A stretch of 29,270 nt of DNA. Origin: Chara braunii (Eukaryota > Streptophyta > Charophyceae > Charales > Characeae). The stretch is taken from positions 221,348-250,617 of the forward strand of contig BFEA01000382.1 of assembly GCA_003427395.1 (NCBI GenBank). The letters run 5' to 3'. The position numbers were made by a program, and so were the translations under genes. Positions 1 to 9,240 of the stretch are shown here, one piece after another (the first letter of the stretch is position 1; the number at the start of each line of letters is the position of its first letter). Below the pieces are notes generated by a model. The model was not told where the DNA came from and did not search any database. It worked only from the letters and a program-made list of their open reading frames with translations.

Positions 1-160
1 CTGCAACTGTATAGACCCCACTTCGTGAAATGTTGGCCGAGAGGGCTCTTGTTGATTTGCTGGCCCGCCTTCACTTAGGGCGGGCACTAGGCTTGTTGGG
101 GCCTTAGCCCAGATCATGTACATCATGGCAAGGCCCCTACTTGAGGGCTCAATCCTCACA
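1..160 (-). repeat. Possible LTR-like fragment (minus strand), truncated by window edge
   Basis: On the minus strand a short purine run (about 164-175) is followed by TGTGAGG at 154-160. This resembles the purine tract followed by TGCGAGG that marks the putative 3' LTR start of the chromovirus at 24,141. Both places also carry, 60-90 bp further in, a nearly identical 21-bp block (63-83 here, 24,066-24,086 there). In this copy the block forms a hairpin with arms GCCCGCC and GGCGGGC around a 9-nt loop. The reading as an LTR end is inference; no partner LTR is visible. Confidence 0.25.
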
Positions 161-325
161 CTACCCTCTTCCTAGACCTACGATGCACTCCAAAGGCAAC
201 AACCCAATACTCGTCTGCATCTAGATGGAAGCATGGGGAAAAGGGGACCTAGACCTATGACAAGGCAAAAGGAAAAGGCCGAATGGCCTAAGGCTACCAA
301 ATAGAGACTAGTAGTGACAGACTTA

Positions 326-466
326 GGGATCAAGTCCCATAGGGCTCAAAACTAACAAACAAAACATAAAGATTACAGGTCACGGGATCTAGTCCCGCAA
401 GGCTCCAAACAAGAAAACAAACTACAAAGCCAAACACTTAGTGTACAACCCCACTCGGAAACTGTG
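326..466 (+). repeat. Dispersed repeat, two tandem partial copies
   Basis: Blocks starting GGGATCAAGTCCC (326-352) and GGGATCTAGTCCC (384-410) are diverged copies 58 bp apart. The second copy plus its flank (about 376-466) aligns with 23,111-23,200, including the downstream stretch with CCACT and GGAAAC. The same family therefore occurs at both ends of the window in the same orientation. Confidence 0.6.
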
Positions 467-625
467 ATTTATTGCACTATCATCAGCTGTGCCTCCGCTC
501 ATAGCTAGGCAGACACTGTCTGCACTAATGCCCTCTATGGGGCCTACCACAGCATGTGTCTGACCAGGTTGCAAAATAAATAAAAATAATTAATATTCGG
601 CAACTGACTTAGGCTACACAAACTG

Positions 626-646
626 TGTCTGGCGCCCAGCGCCCAG
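626..646 (+). repeat. GGCGC-hairpin repeat, copy 1
   Basis: TGTCTGGCGCCCAGCGCCCAG contains arms GGCGC and GCGCC around the 3-nt loop CCA. Related copies lie at 2,016-2,042 (loop CAA) and 23,428-23,449 (loop TCG). The stem is constant and the loop varies. Confidence 0.5.
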
Positions 647-1170
647 CCTACACAAACAGCGTTCAAGCGGTATCAACAACATCTACACAAACTGTACACA
701 TGATCTAATCCTACCTTGATTAGTTTCACTCAGAGCAGCTTCGATAATGACTGGCTATGGTAGAAGACTTCAATACTAATCTAGGCTGTCTGTAAGGTGT
801 TAGCAGTTTGTCCACCAACTAATAAAAATTAAAACTAAATCATGTGAGCAGATGTATGCACAATGGGTGTGATTGTGATGAACTGTTGGGCACCAATTGG
901 TACCTTCCTTTCCCTGTATCCAACGTGCCTGTCTGTAACATCAACCAGCGGTGTCTAAGGTGTGCATTAACGGCCGACCACTGTGCTTCAGGAATTCGCT
1001 TATGATCGGCACTGCCCTTTCTTTATCCTCGCGAGCAACGAGCCTTACGTCTGACTGCTCTGACTGATCAAGAGGCAGTTTAAGGACAACCGGCGGTCCT
1101 CAGGAATTATTTAACGTCACAGATAGGACGACGATCACAGCCAGTGTACAAATCAGAACCCCGCCAAAAG

Positions 1171-1178
1171 TATTTATA
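1171..1178 (-). promoter_or_regulatory. TATA-box-like sequence on minus strand
   Basis: The minus strand reads TATAAATA within GTCTATAAATACTTT, a good plant TATA box. No ORF follows at a sensible distance. If functional it could be an old LTR promoter. It rests on one short motif only. Confidence 0.25.
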
Positions 1179-1510
1179 GACGGTCCGGTATGCTCTGCAT
1201 AGGACTTGCCAGTCCATGATCCCTCTATCAGCGCGACAAAGAGCCTTAAAGGACAAAGCAGCATGGCCTGCGTGTACCACTCCCATGGGTTGGCGTGGTG
1301 ACCGTGACCCGGGCTTTGACGAGGGCCCTTCAGAGGCACCGCCCTCTCCTGCCAGATGCGCCACTAGGAAGAAGGTCGTCTCTCGAGGAAGAGCGCTCAC
1401 GACTCCTCACGAAAAGAGGACACTCAAGGTTGGACTCACTTCCTCACGTTAAGAAGAGATTGAGAGGGAAGATAAGGTAAGGGAACAATGCACCTGGAGA
1501 TAGCCGCCCA

Positions 1511-1599
1511 GTCGTAGCTTCAGTACCAACCACAAATTTCTAACCAATTGAGCCAATGTGCATTTCGATGACCGGTCGTAGCTTCAGTACCACCCACAA
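1511..1599 (+). repeat. Direct repeat, about 25 bp, 64 bp apart
   Basis: GTCGTAGCTTCAGTACCA followed by (A/C)CCACAA occurs at 1,511-1,535 and again at 1,575-1,599 with one mismatch. No function is evident. Confidence 0.6.
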
Positions 1600-2015
1600 C
1601 GCAATGCAGTGCCACCTCAACCAAAATGCCACATCAACATGCTCTCATCATCACACATACATATGCTGTCGCTACAGCCTTTCAGCGACACACCCCTCTA
1701 CTCGAGTGTCGCATAATCAAGCCAGTGCCAATGTATCCGTATTGCACAAAAGCATCGTCAGCGCACCAAGTAACAATGTCGCCATCGCCAGGTGATGACG
1801 ATCTCAGATTAGCTTCGATACCAAATTGCAAGGAATATGAGCGATAGGGATATACATAAAACCAAGTTGCAAAATCACGCAGAAGTCCAGATAGTCATGT
1901 AACAAGCAGAGAGCTCAAATGCACCAAGATTCCATCCAAATAAGAGCGATGCAATGAACTCGTGAGCCAATGTCCAAGCCCTCAGGCCACACGCATGCAA
2001 TATTCAATGTCGGTT

Positions 2016-2042
2016 CTACTGTCTGGCGCCAAGCGCCCGACC
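2016..2042 (+). repeat. GGCGC-hairpin repeat, copy 2
   Basis: CTGTCTGGCGCCAAGCGCCC has arms GGCGC and GCGCC around the loop CAA. It is the same family as the copies near 626 and 23,428. Confidence 0.5.
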
Positions 2043-2160
2043 TGGATTATACACCCCTGTATCATACTCTTCGATTATTATCGCGAGATTTTTTGGATTT
2101 CTCCCATGCCTCCCACTCCATGTTTCTTTGCTTTTTCTTTTCCTTTTGGACTTCCCGCTT

Positions 2161-2286
2161 GCTACCGCTAGTGCTTGCACTAGCGGTGCTAATATTTTTG
2201 GCCGTCAAGATCTCGATCTTGACGGTGCACCTTGTCTTAATTATTTTTTTCTCATGAAGACGGTGCACCTTGTCTTAATTATTTTT
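2161..2286 (+). repeat. Twin-hairpin module (left copy of an inverted pair)
   Basis: Two perfect inverted repeats lie close together. Arms ACCGCTAGTG and CACTAGCGGT with loop CTTG occupy 2,164-2,187, and arms GTCAAGATC and GATCTTGAC around TC occupy 2,204-2,223. A 28-bp block starting GACGGTGCACC (2,221) is repeated in tandem at 2,259. The stretch from about 2,159 to 2,256 recurs in inverted orientation at 16,547-16,630, where the first hairpin has lost one arm. Confidence 0.75.
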
Positions 2287-3043
2287 ATTTAGTGCTCGTG
2301 TGAGAGACGACACCATCTTCCTGAGGCCGCCGTCGGAGCTACTGCCCTCGCCCGATGTACTGGTATCCCGCCCTTTCTTGCCGTTTCTCTGTCCTTCTCT
2401 AGTCTTCGTCGTCCCTTCCGAGTCGAACCAACCCAACACCCTTTCCTTAAGGCTCCAGAGTTCTTCACACCCTAGCATTACTGCCGGCGTGGCCGGGAGG
2501 CGGCTAGCCCTGCTATCTATGGTTGGTGGATTCGTAGCTTTCTCTGCTTCCATCACCGGGGAGTTCTCTCTCTCCTTCCTCCTTTTGCTTGGTGTTCCCA
2601 CGGTCACTACCCTTATCCCCTTGCCCAATTTCGCGTCGGCCGGTTTTTCGTTCGTTCCGCGGTTCTTCCCGCAGGGGGCCTTTCTCGTTCCCAGTCATAA
2701 TTTCCTCAATCAATCTTGCCTTGTACTCTGCGGTCCTTTTTTTTATTTCCGCTAGTTTGCGCCTTGCATCCGTGACCCTCACTTTCTTACACACAGCTTC
2801 TTCTGAATTCCGTGGGCTTGTCCTGTCCTTATTTCTACCCTCCTTGGTCTCTTGGGTCCCTTGCTTGCTTCCCCCGGTTTTACCCGAGCTTTCCCCCTAG
2901 GAGATTTCCTTCCGGTTCCCCTTGGTACCATCCGGATTTATTGATTCTCTGTCCTTCTGACCCTCTTCGCTTTGTATTGCACTGCCTCCCAAGCCTGGCC
3001 CTCCTTCGCTCCTACGATTATCCGTCTCATCTTCCGTCGCCAT
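2275..3043 (-). pseudogene. Decayed ORF for a basic, hydrophilic protein of unknown function (ORF E)
   Basis: On the minus strand a frame starts at ATG 3,043-3,041 and runs through a very hydrophilic, Gly/Glu/Lys-rich N-terminal part with one in-frame TAG near 2,899. It continues into a Lys/Arg/Glu-rich segment that could form a helix (about 2,790-2,690). The frame then shifts by one near 2,640-2,700 and continues open to a stop at 2,275, with another Lys/Arg/Ser-rich tail. The total is about 250 codons. I recognise no domain. The composition fits a nucleic-acid-binding or structural protein, but this is inference. It is the last ORF of the minus-strand cluster, about 400 bp downstream of the paralogous ORFs, and it does not resemble them. 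Decay by one stop and one frameshift is the simplest reading; an unspliced intron cannot be excluded. Confidence 0.4.
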
Positions 3044-3443
3044 TTCTCTTAAATCTGCATAGACCAGAGGATTTCCCAGGACACAGGCAGCTCGAGGCTT
3101 TTAGGTTCCATAGGTTTCGGTTTCGTTGGTTTATCTTATTCGGATAGTAGCCTCCTCCCCATTTTCGTCTCCTTATTGCTTCCCTAAGGAGCAACGGCCA
3201 GCCCTGCTGCCCTATCGAGCTAAGGGACATAACTTAGTTCCTTTTATGACAGACTCGTTTAGAGTGCCCCTGTTTTGCCGCGCCGGCGCGTAGGAGTCCT
3301 GGTTGGGCATCCCGTTAGGGAAAGTTCTCGAGAAGTATTTATTTTTCAACTTTCAGGGTTATGGCAATCATTACGAGTCTACCCGTCCCCTTTATTATGT
3401 AGCGGAATATACTTGATTTGCCCTATTGGCCTGCCTCCGGGTG
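3044..3443. other. Intergenic gap in the minus-strand ORF cluster
   Basis: I see no sustained open frame with protein-like composition on either strand between ORF C/D and ORF E. No hairpin or repeat stands out. Confidence 0.4.
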
Positions 3444-4441
3444 CTAGTCCTGCTCTCGTCCTCGTGGCCCTTCCGGTTCGGTAGGCTCCTCGAATAGTTG
3501 AGCCACCCCTGCTAGATAACTCTCTCCTATCTCGATTTCCCTCCGAATTATGTGTTCGTATTCCGCCCAGGCTATAGTCGTGGCAATCCAAATATCAGGA
3601 TATGAATAACCTCTAGCAATTCATGAGCCCAATTTCCCTAGAACGACCCATACTCCACAGCAACGTCATAGAACATCCCGATGGTCTGATGGGGGAAGTG
3701 GTCTACCCAGATTATTGCCGAGTCTGCCAGATCCTGCGCCCTTGCGAGGCTCCCGAAGATGAGGTCTATCATGAATCGGGGGACCCGACATATCAGCGGG
3801 GTTGTTGGTGCCCTGAACTCCCTCCAGCCCCCCATTTCCACCCTGGTGAGTAAGCCCATGTTTTTCCTACCCCTGATTGATTGGCCTATCCGCGTCAATG
3901 CCCGAGCGGCCCTTCGAAAGACTGGGGCCAACTCGTGGCGTTGTGCTATTCCTACCCCTAGTGAGTGCCAGCCGATCTCGGATAGATACAAGGCCCCGGT
4001 AACTTCTAAATTGGAAAACAAATCATCCCCAGGCCCTCAGTTGAATCTCATCCCTGTCCACCGACACTCCACCATCATGAAGGCGCTATCCCTTCCCAAG
4101 GTCACGGCCCGCCATTCCACGCCAAACCCCTGAAAGTCGCGACTTGATGGTAGGGACACCTCCCACCGTCTACCGTTATTCCAGGGCGGTCCGGGGTACC
4201 GGGGCTGGCGTACCGTTCGCACACGTCTTGCCGCCATTGCTGTTTTGGTGATTTTCTGCATAGCCCACACTGAGAGGATTATGACCCGTTCTTCAGCAAC
4301 TACCCATCCTCCTACTGTTTCCCTTATGTCCCCTTCCCCCCCCTTTTTTTTTTTTTTTGTCATGCGTCGCACATCTGTGCCCACAACGGTCACCTTCCCT
4401 TGTTTCAATCTCCTCACAACCCCGGCTAAACTAATGTACAT
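3444..4441 (-). pseudogene. Tandem paralog of unknown family, copy 3 (ORF C/D), decayed
   Basis: The frame starts at ATG 4,441-4,439 and stays open to 3,638 except for a TGA at 4,037-4,039. After a TAG at 3,638-3,640 and a one-base shift near 3,610 it runs to a TAG at 3,444-3,446. It aligns with ORFs A and B along most of its length. Shared marks, in order, are a Trp-containing strand, a V/L-E-V-x-G-x-(L/V)-x-L-S block, an M-G-G-W motif (also in B), a P...VP-x-F stretch, a (Y/M)-G-(S/P)-F motif, G-N-W (also in A), and a C-terminal G-E-(S/T)-(Y/F)-L-x-G-V-x-x-L-F block (also in A). The alternating hydrophobic pattern suggests a beta-rich fold. The TGA is one C-to-T change from CGA. I do not recognise the family. 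Its place in a same-strand array argues for origin by tandem duplication. Confidence 0.55.
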
Positions 4442-4521
4442 GCCCCTATCTTATGTTATTCCCTAATTTACATGCACCTCCCATGCCTTGATCCCCCTAT
4501 GACGTACGATTCTCTGGCCTT

Positions 4522-5331
4522 TTAATCGAACCACAGTACTTCGAACAACTTGAAGACATCATCTACGTAGGATGGAGCGGTCGCCGCCTCCCGGCTAACT
4601 ATGGCGTCCCAAGCCTCCGCGTCTACCTCTAGGCGGTCATACTTACCTATCCTTACGATGGTGAGAATTTCCCAGGCTTTATCACCGTAGAATGACCCGT
4701 ATTTTAATGAGGACTTATAGAATTCCTCAGTCAGCCAGTCACACTCTATATGCGCTTCTTTCATGGAGTCGGCCACTTTTACGATGTGCTCAAAACCCCC
4801 AAACCACTCGGCCACAAACTCAGGCACCCAAGCCGTTGTTCGTAGGCTGGGAGGCTTGAGTTTCTTCCATCCCCCCATCACAACTCTACTACTGACTTCG
4901 TCCCATCCTTCGTTGGCGAACCTCTTGCCTTCTTTTCGGGTTCGCACCTCTTCATCCCTCAGAAACCACATCGGATTCTGTCCCGCTGCTATCATAGTGC
5001 AAAATAGGCGTTACCCGTCTTCGGAAAGAACAACCGTTCCGACCGATTCCACTTTGCCTTCCGCTACCTCGTCCCAACCTTCCTCTTCCCTTATTGGGTT
5101 TCAAATCCGCTTTATCCATACATATGATAGTCCCGGGGCAACCTCAAACTTGACCCAGTCGCATGTGGTTCCTCTACATTCGTTTTCTGCTGGTATAGGC
5201 ATTTTTATTCCTCCTTTGAGTCGCCTTGGTTCCCATCCCTTGAAGGTGTATTTCATCGGCAATTTTTCTCTAGCCATCTTTTTTTCCTTCCTGCACAACT
5301 CCAGGCCACTCGGTTTCCCTAAGTAAATCAC
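4522..5331 (-). pseudogene. Tandem paralog of unknown family, copy 2 (ORF B), decayed
   Basis: One frame is open from 5,331 to a TAA at 4,522-4,524 with only two interruptions, a TGA at 5,101-5,103 and a TAA at 5,011-5,013. Both are one C-to-T change from a sense codon. The likely start is ATG 5,277-5,275, because the codons upstream look non-coding, which gives about 252 codons. Visible motifs are M-P-I-P, then C-D-W-V-K-F, then V-E-x-V-G-T-V-V-L-S-E-D-G, then V-V-M-G-G-W-K-K-L, then V-P-E-F, then Y-G-S-F-Y-G. These match ORF C/D (L-E-V-T-G-A-L-Y-L-S, V-E-M-G-G-W-R-E-F, V-P-R-F, Y-G-S-F) and, less closely, ORF A. No signal peptide or membrane segment is evident. It follows ORF A with almost no spacer. 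Function unknown. Confidence 0.6.
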
Positions 5332-5336
5332 TCACC

Positions 5337-6351
5337 CTAGAAGTTCCAGTCCTCTATCTCATCCCCTTCGTTCTTGTCATTGGAGTCGTCCTCTTCGTTG
5401 TGGAACAATTCCTTCACACCTTTCAAGAATGTCTCCCCTACTGCCACATTTTTGTAGACTATCCCCCAATGCACAGAGCTAGGGACAAAGACATTGTCTA
5501 TGCTAAGGCAGTTTAGTATCTCGGCCAGCTCCCCCTCCCAATTCCCTTCAAACGGCCCCATCTCTACCGACAACTGGAAGAAGTCCTGCCTGGCGCATTG
5601 GTATAGTCCGAGGGTCGTCATGGATTGGCATATTCATACCAGCCTGCTCTGGGTTCCAAAGACCGCATCCACCAAAAAGCAAGGCAGCACACATCGCATG
5701 GTTCTGACAGGTCGCCTCACACTTCCCCTATCCCCGAGCTCCACCCGCACATCTACCCTTTCCATTTCCATTTCCCTCCACTGACACACAGCCCATATAA
5801 CCTCCCTTTCTGCCTTCCTAAACAATTTGTTCGGCGTAGTCCCTAGCACCAACTCTACGACCATAGCGTTGTCCCCCTCTTGCGACAAGTAGACCCACCC
5901 CCGGACTTCCACTGTCCCTCAGAACTCTAAATCCATTAAACTCGGCGACAACCTTGTCAAGCTGACATTAGTCCATACCGTTTCTATCCAAAGAAACGCG
6001 TCCTCCTCTTCCAGCATTACAGTTTGATATGCCGACTCAAGATCTGTCCACGTCCCATCTTCAGGGAGGACGATCGATACCCCATCCTTCACATCTACGG
6101 GCATTTCCGGACCACTGGTATAGATCGGGGATGACAACCACCGCACCATCTTGTTTCCAACACCCGACCCTTGTTTCCATAAGAGAGTACCAACGGCCCT
6201 TCCGGTCAGGTCAACCCATGTCCTAGATGAGAATTATTTCAGACTCCTCATCAAGGTCTCCCTAATTTACCTCCCCATTCCTAAGTACCACCTCCCCACA
6301 GTGCCCTCGGTCGGCCACCCATTTCCCAACATTTCTTTTTCTTGGTTCCAT
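5337..6351 (-). pseudogene. Tandem paralog of unknown family, copy 1 (ORF A), decayed
   Basis: A plausible ATG at 6,351-6,349 opens a short frame with a TAG at 6,262-6,264. A frame change near 6,235 leads into a frame that stays open to a TAG at 5,337-5,339, broken only by TGA at 5,919-5,921 and 5,634-5,636. Both TGA codons are one C-to-T change from CGA. About 335 codons are covered, slightly more than in the two downstream copies. Shared marks include V-G-K-W-V near the start (V-G-G-W-V in ORF C), M-P-V, V-E-V-R-G-W-V-Y-L-S, an L-P-C-F-L segment, M-G-P-F-E-G-N-W and G-E-T-F-L-K-G-V-K-E-L-F. The tail is Asp/Glu-rich. The family is not recognised; a beta-rich structural protein is conceivable, but nothing catalytic is visible. 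Confidence 0.55.
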
Positions 6352-7046
6352 TCCGATTGACCTCTATCCGTCTTCCTTCCAATCATCTCTCACTCATGTA
6401 GACTTAGTTGGGGGGGTAAGAATAGACTTAGAATTATACCCTATCCAATCGTCCAAGCTCACTCAAGCATCAAAGAGGGGGAATGCATAAAAAAAAACAT
6501 GCAATCTCACGTACGGCCCGTTCGTCTCCTCACCGGCCTATCCCAATGTGGTCTCTCCGCTGGTACTATCAGTAGAGTTTTATCCCATACCTCAAGCGCA
6601 GCTCAACCGTCGCGAGCGCGGTACCCAGGCTCCGACACAGGGTGTTACCCCTCTCCATTCGCCCAAAATACCCCATCCCGTTTTTCCGCTCTTGCATACC
6701 CTCCTTGGTACCGGGAATCACCCCGCGCACCCTGTTAGGAGCAATAGTCAGTCGTCCGGGCGTTCACTTCCATCGGTTCGACAAGAATCAGCCTTTCCCA
6801 AGCCGTGCTACGGGAAGCTACTAATCGTCTCCGAGGTTCTCTCCTTGCCCCGCATGCAGTGGTACTCCCCCCGCCAGTCAACAGGCTAAGCCTCGCCTAA
6901 GGAGTCGTTTTGCACCCCTCCCCCGGGCAAGATCATCAAGCCATGCTCGTGACCGCCCGGGCGAGAATGCTACTAATCACCCGGCCAGACAGACTCCCGT
7001 TCGACAGCTCGGTGGCCTGACCTCCGCACACGAAACCCGGCGAACT
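6352..7046. other. No confident gene; possible organelle-derived insertion
   Basis: Both strands have moderate open frames (plus 6,548-6,889 and minus about 6,755-6,570), but neither shows recognised motifs. Around 6,480-6,530 the plus strand carries a hairpin (TGCAT/ATGCA) followed by CACGTACGGCCCG, which vaguely recalls the end of plant organellar group II introns. That is recollection, not proof. It interrupts the minus-strand paralog cluster. Confidence 0.3.
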
Positions 7047-7295
7047 TCAAAGAGAGCAACGTTTCGCAACCCGCACCAGCCGGTGTAGACCCATCCTTTC
7101 CTTCCGAAAGGCAGGACGCTCAAATCCCATCATGCAAGTCACAAGTCCCAAGCGGGACACACATAATACAAGTGGCTTTCCCTTGGTGCACCTCGCGTTT
7201 CCTACCCATAACTCACAATTTTCTCTCAGGACAATGAGTGTCACTCCCTCTACTTCTATACACAGTGGTTGGTTCCTTCTCGTGAGAATCTTCAA
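7047..7295 (-). pseudogene. Fragment of a probable fourth paralog (unknown family)
   Basis: The frame of 83 codons contains E-V-E-G-V-T-L-I-V-L-R-E near its start. It resembles the V-E-V-x-G-x-V-x-L-S block shared by ORFs A, B and C/D. The rest does not align clearly, and the frame is lost downstream. It could be the middle part of the copy whose N-terminal half lies at 7,759-8,580, split by the intervening 460 bp. The resemblance covers only about 15 residues, so this is tentative. Confidence 0.3.
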
Positions 7296-7758
7296 AGGTG
7301 AGCTAGCTTTCCTTGGAGTCTAGCAATTCCCTTCGTTCCCTTTCTCTTCATTTGTCTGTTCTTTCATAGGGAGGGATTGTTCCTTCTTGATGACCCGTTG
7401 TTTTCATGTTGGTTCCTTCAAGCATTTCAATGTGTGTAGTGTATGAGCCCGCTGGGCTCAAAGAAGGGGAGAGAAGGGCACCCATGTGGTCGGATCACTC
7501 CGCCGCGGGATTTTCATTAGACCCCGGCCGAAGCCGAAGGACCAACCGCCTGCCAGGTAACCGGAGCCCTTCTTTCACACGAAGAGGAACGGTCGACCTG
7601 CGACTTGCCCAAGGCTTCCCCGGACTGGCGAACACCAGCACCGAACGAAGGAGGGCTAGAGCCATTCCACAAGGAGATGGCTATTCAAGTGTATAGCATG
7701 CATGTTATAATTCCAGGCCTGGCCATGCCATGCGCCCAACCACTCTCAAATCTGATTC
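7296..7758. other. Intervening DNA in the ORF cluster
   Basis: No gene is assigned. The plus strand has a 96-codon frame (7,406-7,696) rich in Arg, Ser and Pro, and the minus strand is also partly open. The composition recalls plant mitochondrial intron or intergenic DNA, but I cannot show this without a search. Confidence 0.3.
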
Positions 7759-8580
7759 TTACAAGGGAAAGAGCAAGCACAAGTCCAATTTCCTTATCTT
7801 TGGTTGTGTACACGTTAATTCGTCGGGCGCCCCCTTCGGAATCGCAAGGGTCAGTTTAACCCAATACCCGGCATCTCCACCATTTTTGTAGGGCCAAACC
7901 TCGGTAGACTTTCGAGCCTTAGTCGACCCCACTGCGGGTCCCAGTTGGCTCGGCCCGCCCACGCTCATACTCAGGGCCCGGGCCGTTCGTCCCAGGGTCA
8001 CCCCCACCTCGTGCTTTGAGATGAATGGGGGTGGGCCATCGCGCGAGAGAGCTTTGACATTGGGGATGTAGCTCAGCCCTCATGCCGGGTGGTAGTCTTG
8101 CTGGTCATTCCGTAGCGCTGATTTTTTTTTTATTCTTGGTCGTGTTCTCAAGCAATTGCTCTTTCCAATACGCAGGCAGTCCAAAGGCTCTTTGAGAGTT
8201 TTCTCTTCTCTTGTGCGCAGGCTAAGCGTCATCTTTAGGCTGCGCACCATTTCCCTAAGCATTGCAATTCTACGGCGTCATCGGGGGGCGGCGATGCCGT
8301 CCTCCCCCTCGCCTTTACGCACCCATCGGGTCTCATACATCTCATCCAACCTTATTGACGCAGGCCCATTAGTCTTTTCGGGGCTTTTATATGCATGCAT
8401 ATACAACTTCGCATTTCCCCTAACAAGTTTGCACTTCCCTCTTTCGTTTACATTTCAAGACTCGGACGCAAAGATCACTCCCATGAATGGCTTAGGATAA
8501 GGGTCCCATAGCCCCTTTGCCCCTTCTTCCTTTTTCCTCGGTCGCCCGGTTTCTCCCGTCCCTACCCCGCTCAAGACATC
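7759..8580 (-). pseudogene. Decayed ORF F, possibly N-terminal half of a fourth paralog
   Basis: A single minus-strand frame runs from 8,580 to a TAA at 7,759-7,761, about 274 codons. It is interrupted only by TGA at 8,455-8,457, 8,278-8,280 and 8,080-8,082, all one C-to-T change from CGA. Such a long frame broken only by TGA points to a formerly coding region. The middle is strongly basic (Arg/Lys clusters around 8,280-8,110). The C-terminal part has a strand-like G-Y-W-V-K-L-T-L-A-I-P segment that resembles C-D-W-V-K-F-E-V-A-P of ORF B. Just upstream, at 8,599-8,591, the minus strand reads CAG|GTAAGT, a perfect plant 5' splice-site consensus, so part of this frame could be intronic. Function unknown. 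Confidence 0.4.
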
Positions 8581-8590
8581 TCAAGCCTTT

Positions 8591-8945
8591 ACTTACCTGC
8601 ACAATCCCACACAGGGCAAAGACCAATACAATCCCCCATTGGGGGTCAACACATAGCCCTTCCCGCATGCCTATCTTTCCTTGTTCTTTGGCTGCTCTTT
8701 GTGCTCTCTCCTTTGCTCAATCAGCCCATCATCTTCTCATAGTCATGCAGTCGGGGAAATGGTTGAGTCAAACTGACCTTGCTTTAACATATACTTTCTT
8801 CCGTTTTCCACCTTCTCCCACTTCTTCAAACGTCCTTTCCTTTGCCTTCTTGGCGGCACAAGGCACCGGCTATCCTTCCCTTGCCCTCTTTCTCCACCAA
8901 GTGAGGCCTGATTTTTCTTTTACCGTTCGCTCCCTGGCAATGTAA
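8591..8945 (-). other. Possible upstream coding remnant ending at a splice-donor consensus
   Basis: Directly upstream of CAG|GTAAGT (8,599-8,591) the minus strand has a partly open frame with protein-like content, broken by TAG and TGA codons. It may be a decayed exon of the ORF F gene. The opposite strand is also open here (8,517-8,945) but is Ser/Pro/Leu-rich without motifs. Weak evidence only. Confidence 0.2.
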
Positions 8946-9008
8946 CAAGTGAAGGATGAAGGGTTAGTCATATGCCAAGTAGGAGCGAGAGAGAGAGGGT
9001 AAGATGAA

Positions 9009-9013
<5 letters not shown>

Positions 9014-9082
<69 letters not shown>
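9014..9082 (+). repeat. (GA)n microsatellite
   Basis: About 34 uninterrupted GA dinucleotides. Apparent ORFs through it on both strands (Arg-Glu or Ser-Leu repeats) are artefacts. Confidence 0.98.
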
Positions 9083-9087
<5 letters not shown>

Positions 9088-9123
9088 AGACTTCGAGTCC
9101 TTATCAAATCATCACCCCGTAGG

Positions 9124-9240
9124 AGCAGCCAGATGCCGGTCACCCATCCCTTAGTGATAGCAGCCAAATGCCGGTCACCCATCCCATAGTCGTAGCAGCC
9201 AAATGTCGGTCACCCATCCCATAGTAGCAGCAGCCATCAA
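9124..9240 (+). repeat. 35-bp tandem repeat, three units
   Basis: Units starting AGCAGCC begin at 9,124, 9,159, 9,194 and (partial) 9,229, exactly 35 bp apart. Each contains GGTCACCCATCCC. The array leads directly into the 81-bp array. Confidence 0.9.

Larger units (their letters stand above)
161..2160. other. Gene-free stretch with dispersed repeats
   Basis: No open frame here has recognisable protein motifs; the longest frames are under 100 codons and overlap one another on both strands. The region holds the dispersed repeats listed separately (326-466, 626-646, 2,016-2,042), a direct repeat at 1,511-1,599 and a TATA-like box at 1,171-1,178. It is probably non-coding sequence of old mobile elements, since several pieces recur at 23-24 kb. 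Confidence 0.5.

Noticed and set aside
2020-2034. TGGCGCC as a tRNA primer-binding site on the minus strand
   Set aside because: It is not preceded by an LTR-like CA end, and it lies within a small dispersed hairpin repeat.
4763-5326. Plus-strand frame of 187 codons opposite ORF B
   Set aside because: Ser/Pro/Leu-rich antisense shadow. The minus-strand frame shows similarity to its neighbours; this one does not.
9004-9189. Arg-Glu or Ser-Leu repeat proteins
   Set aside because: They are plain translations of the (GA)n microsatellite.
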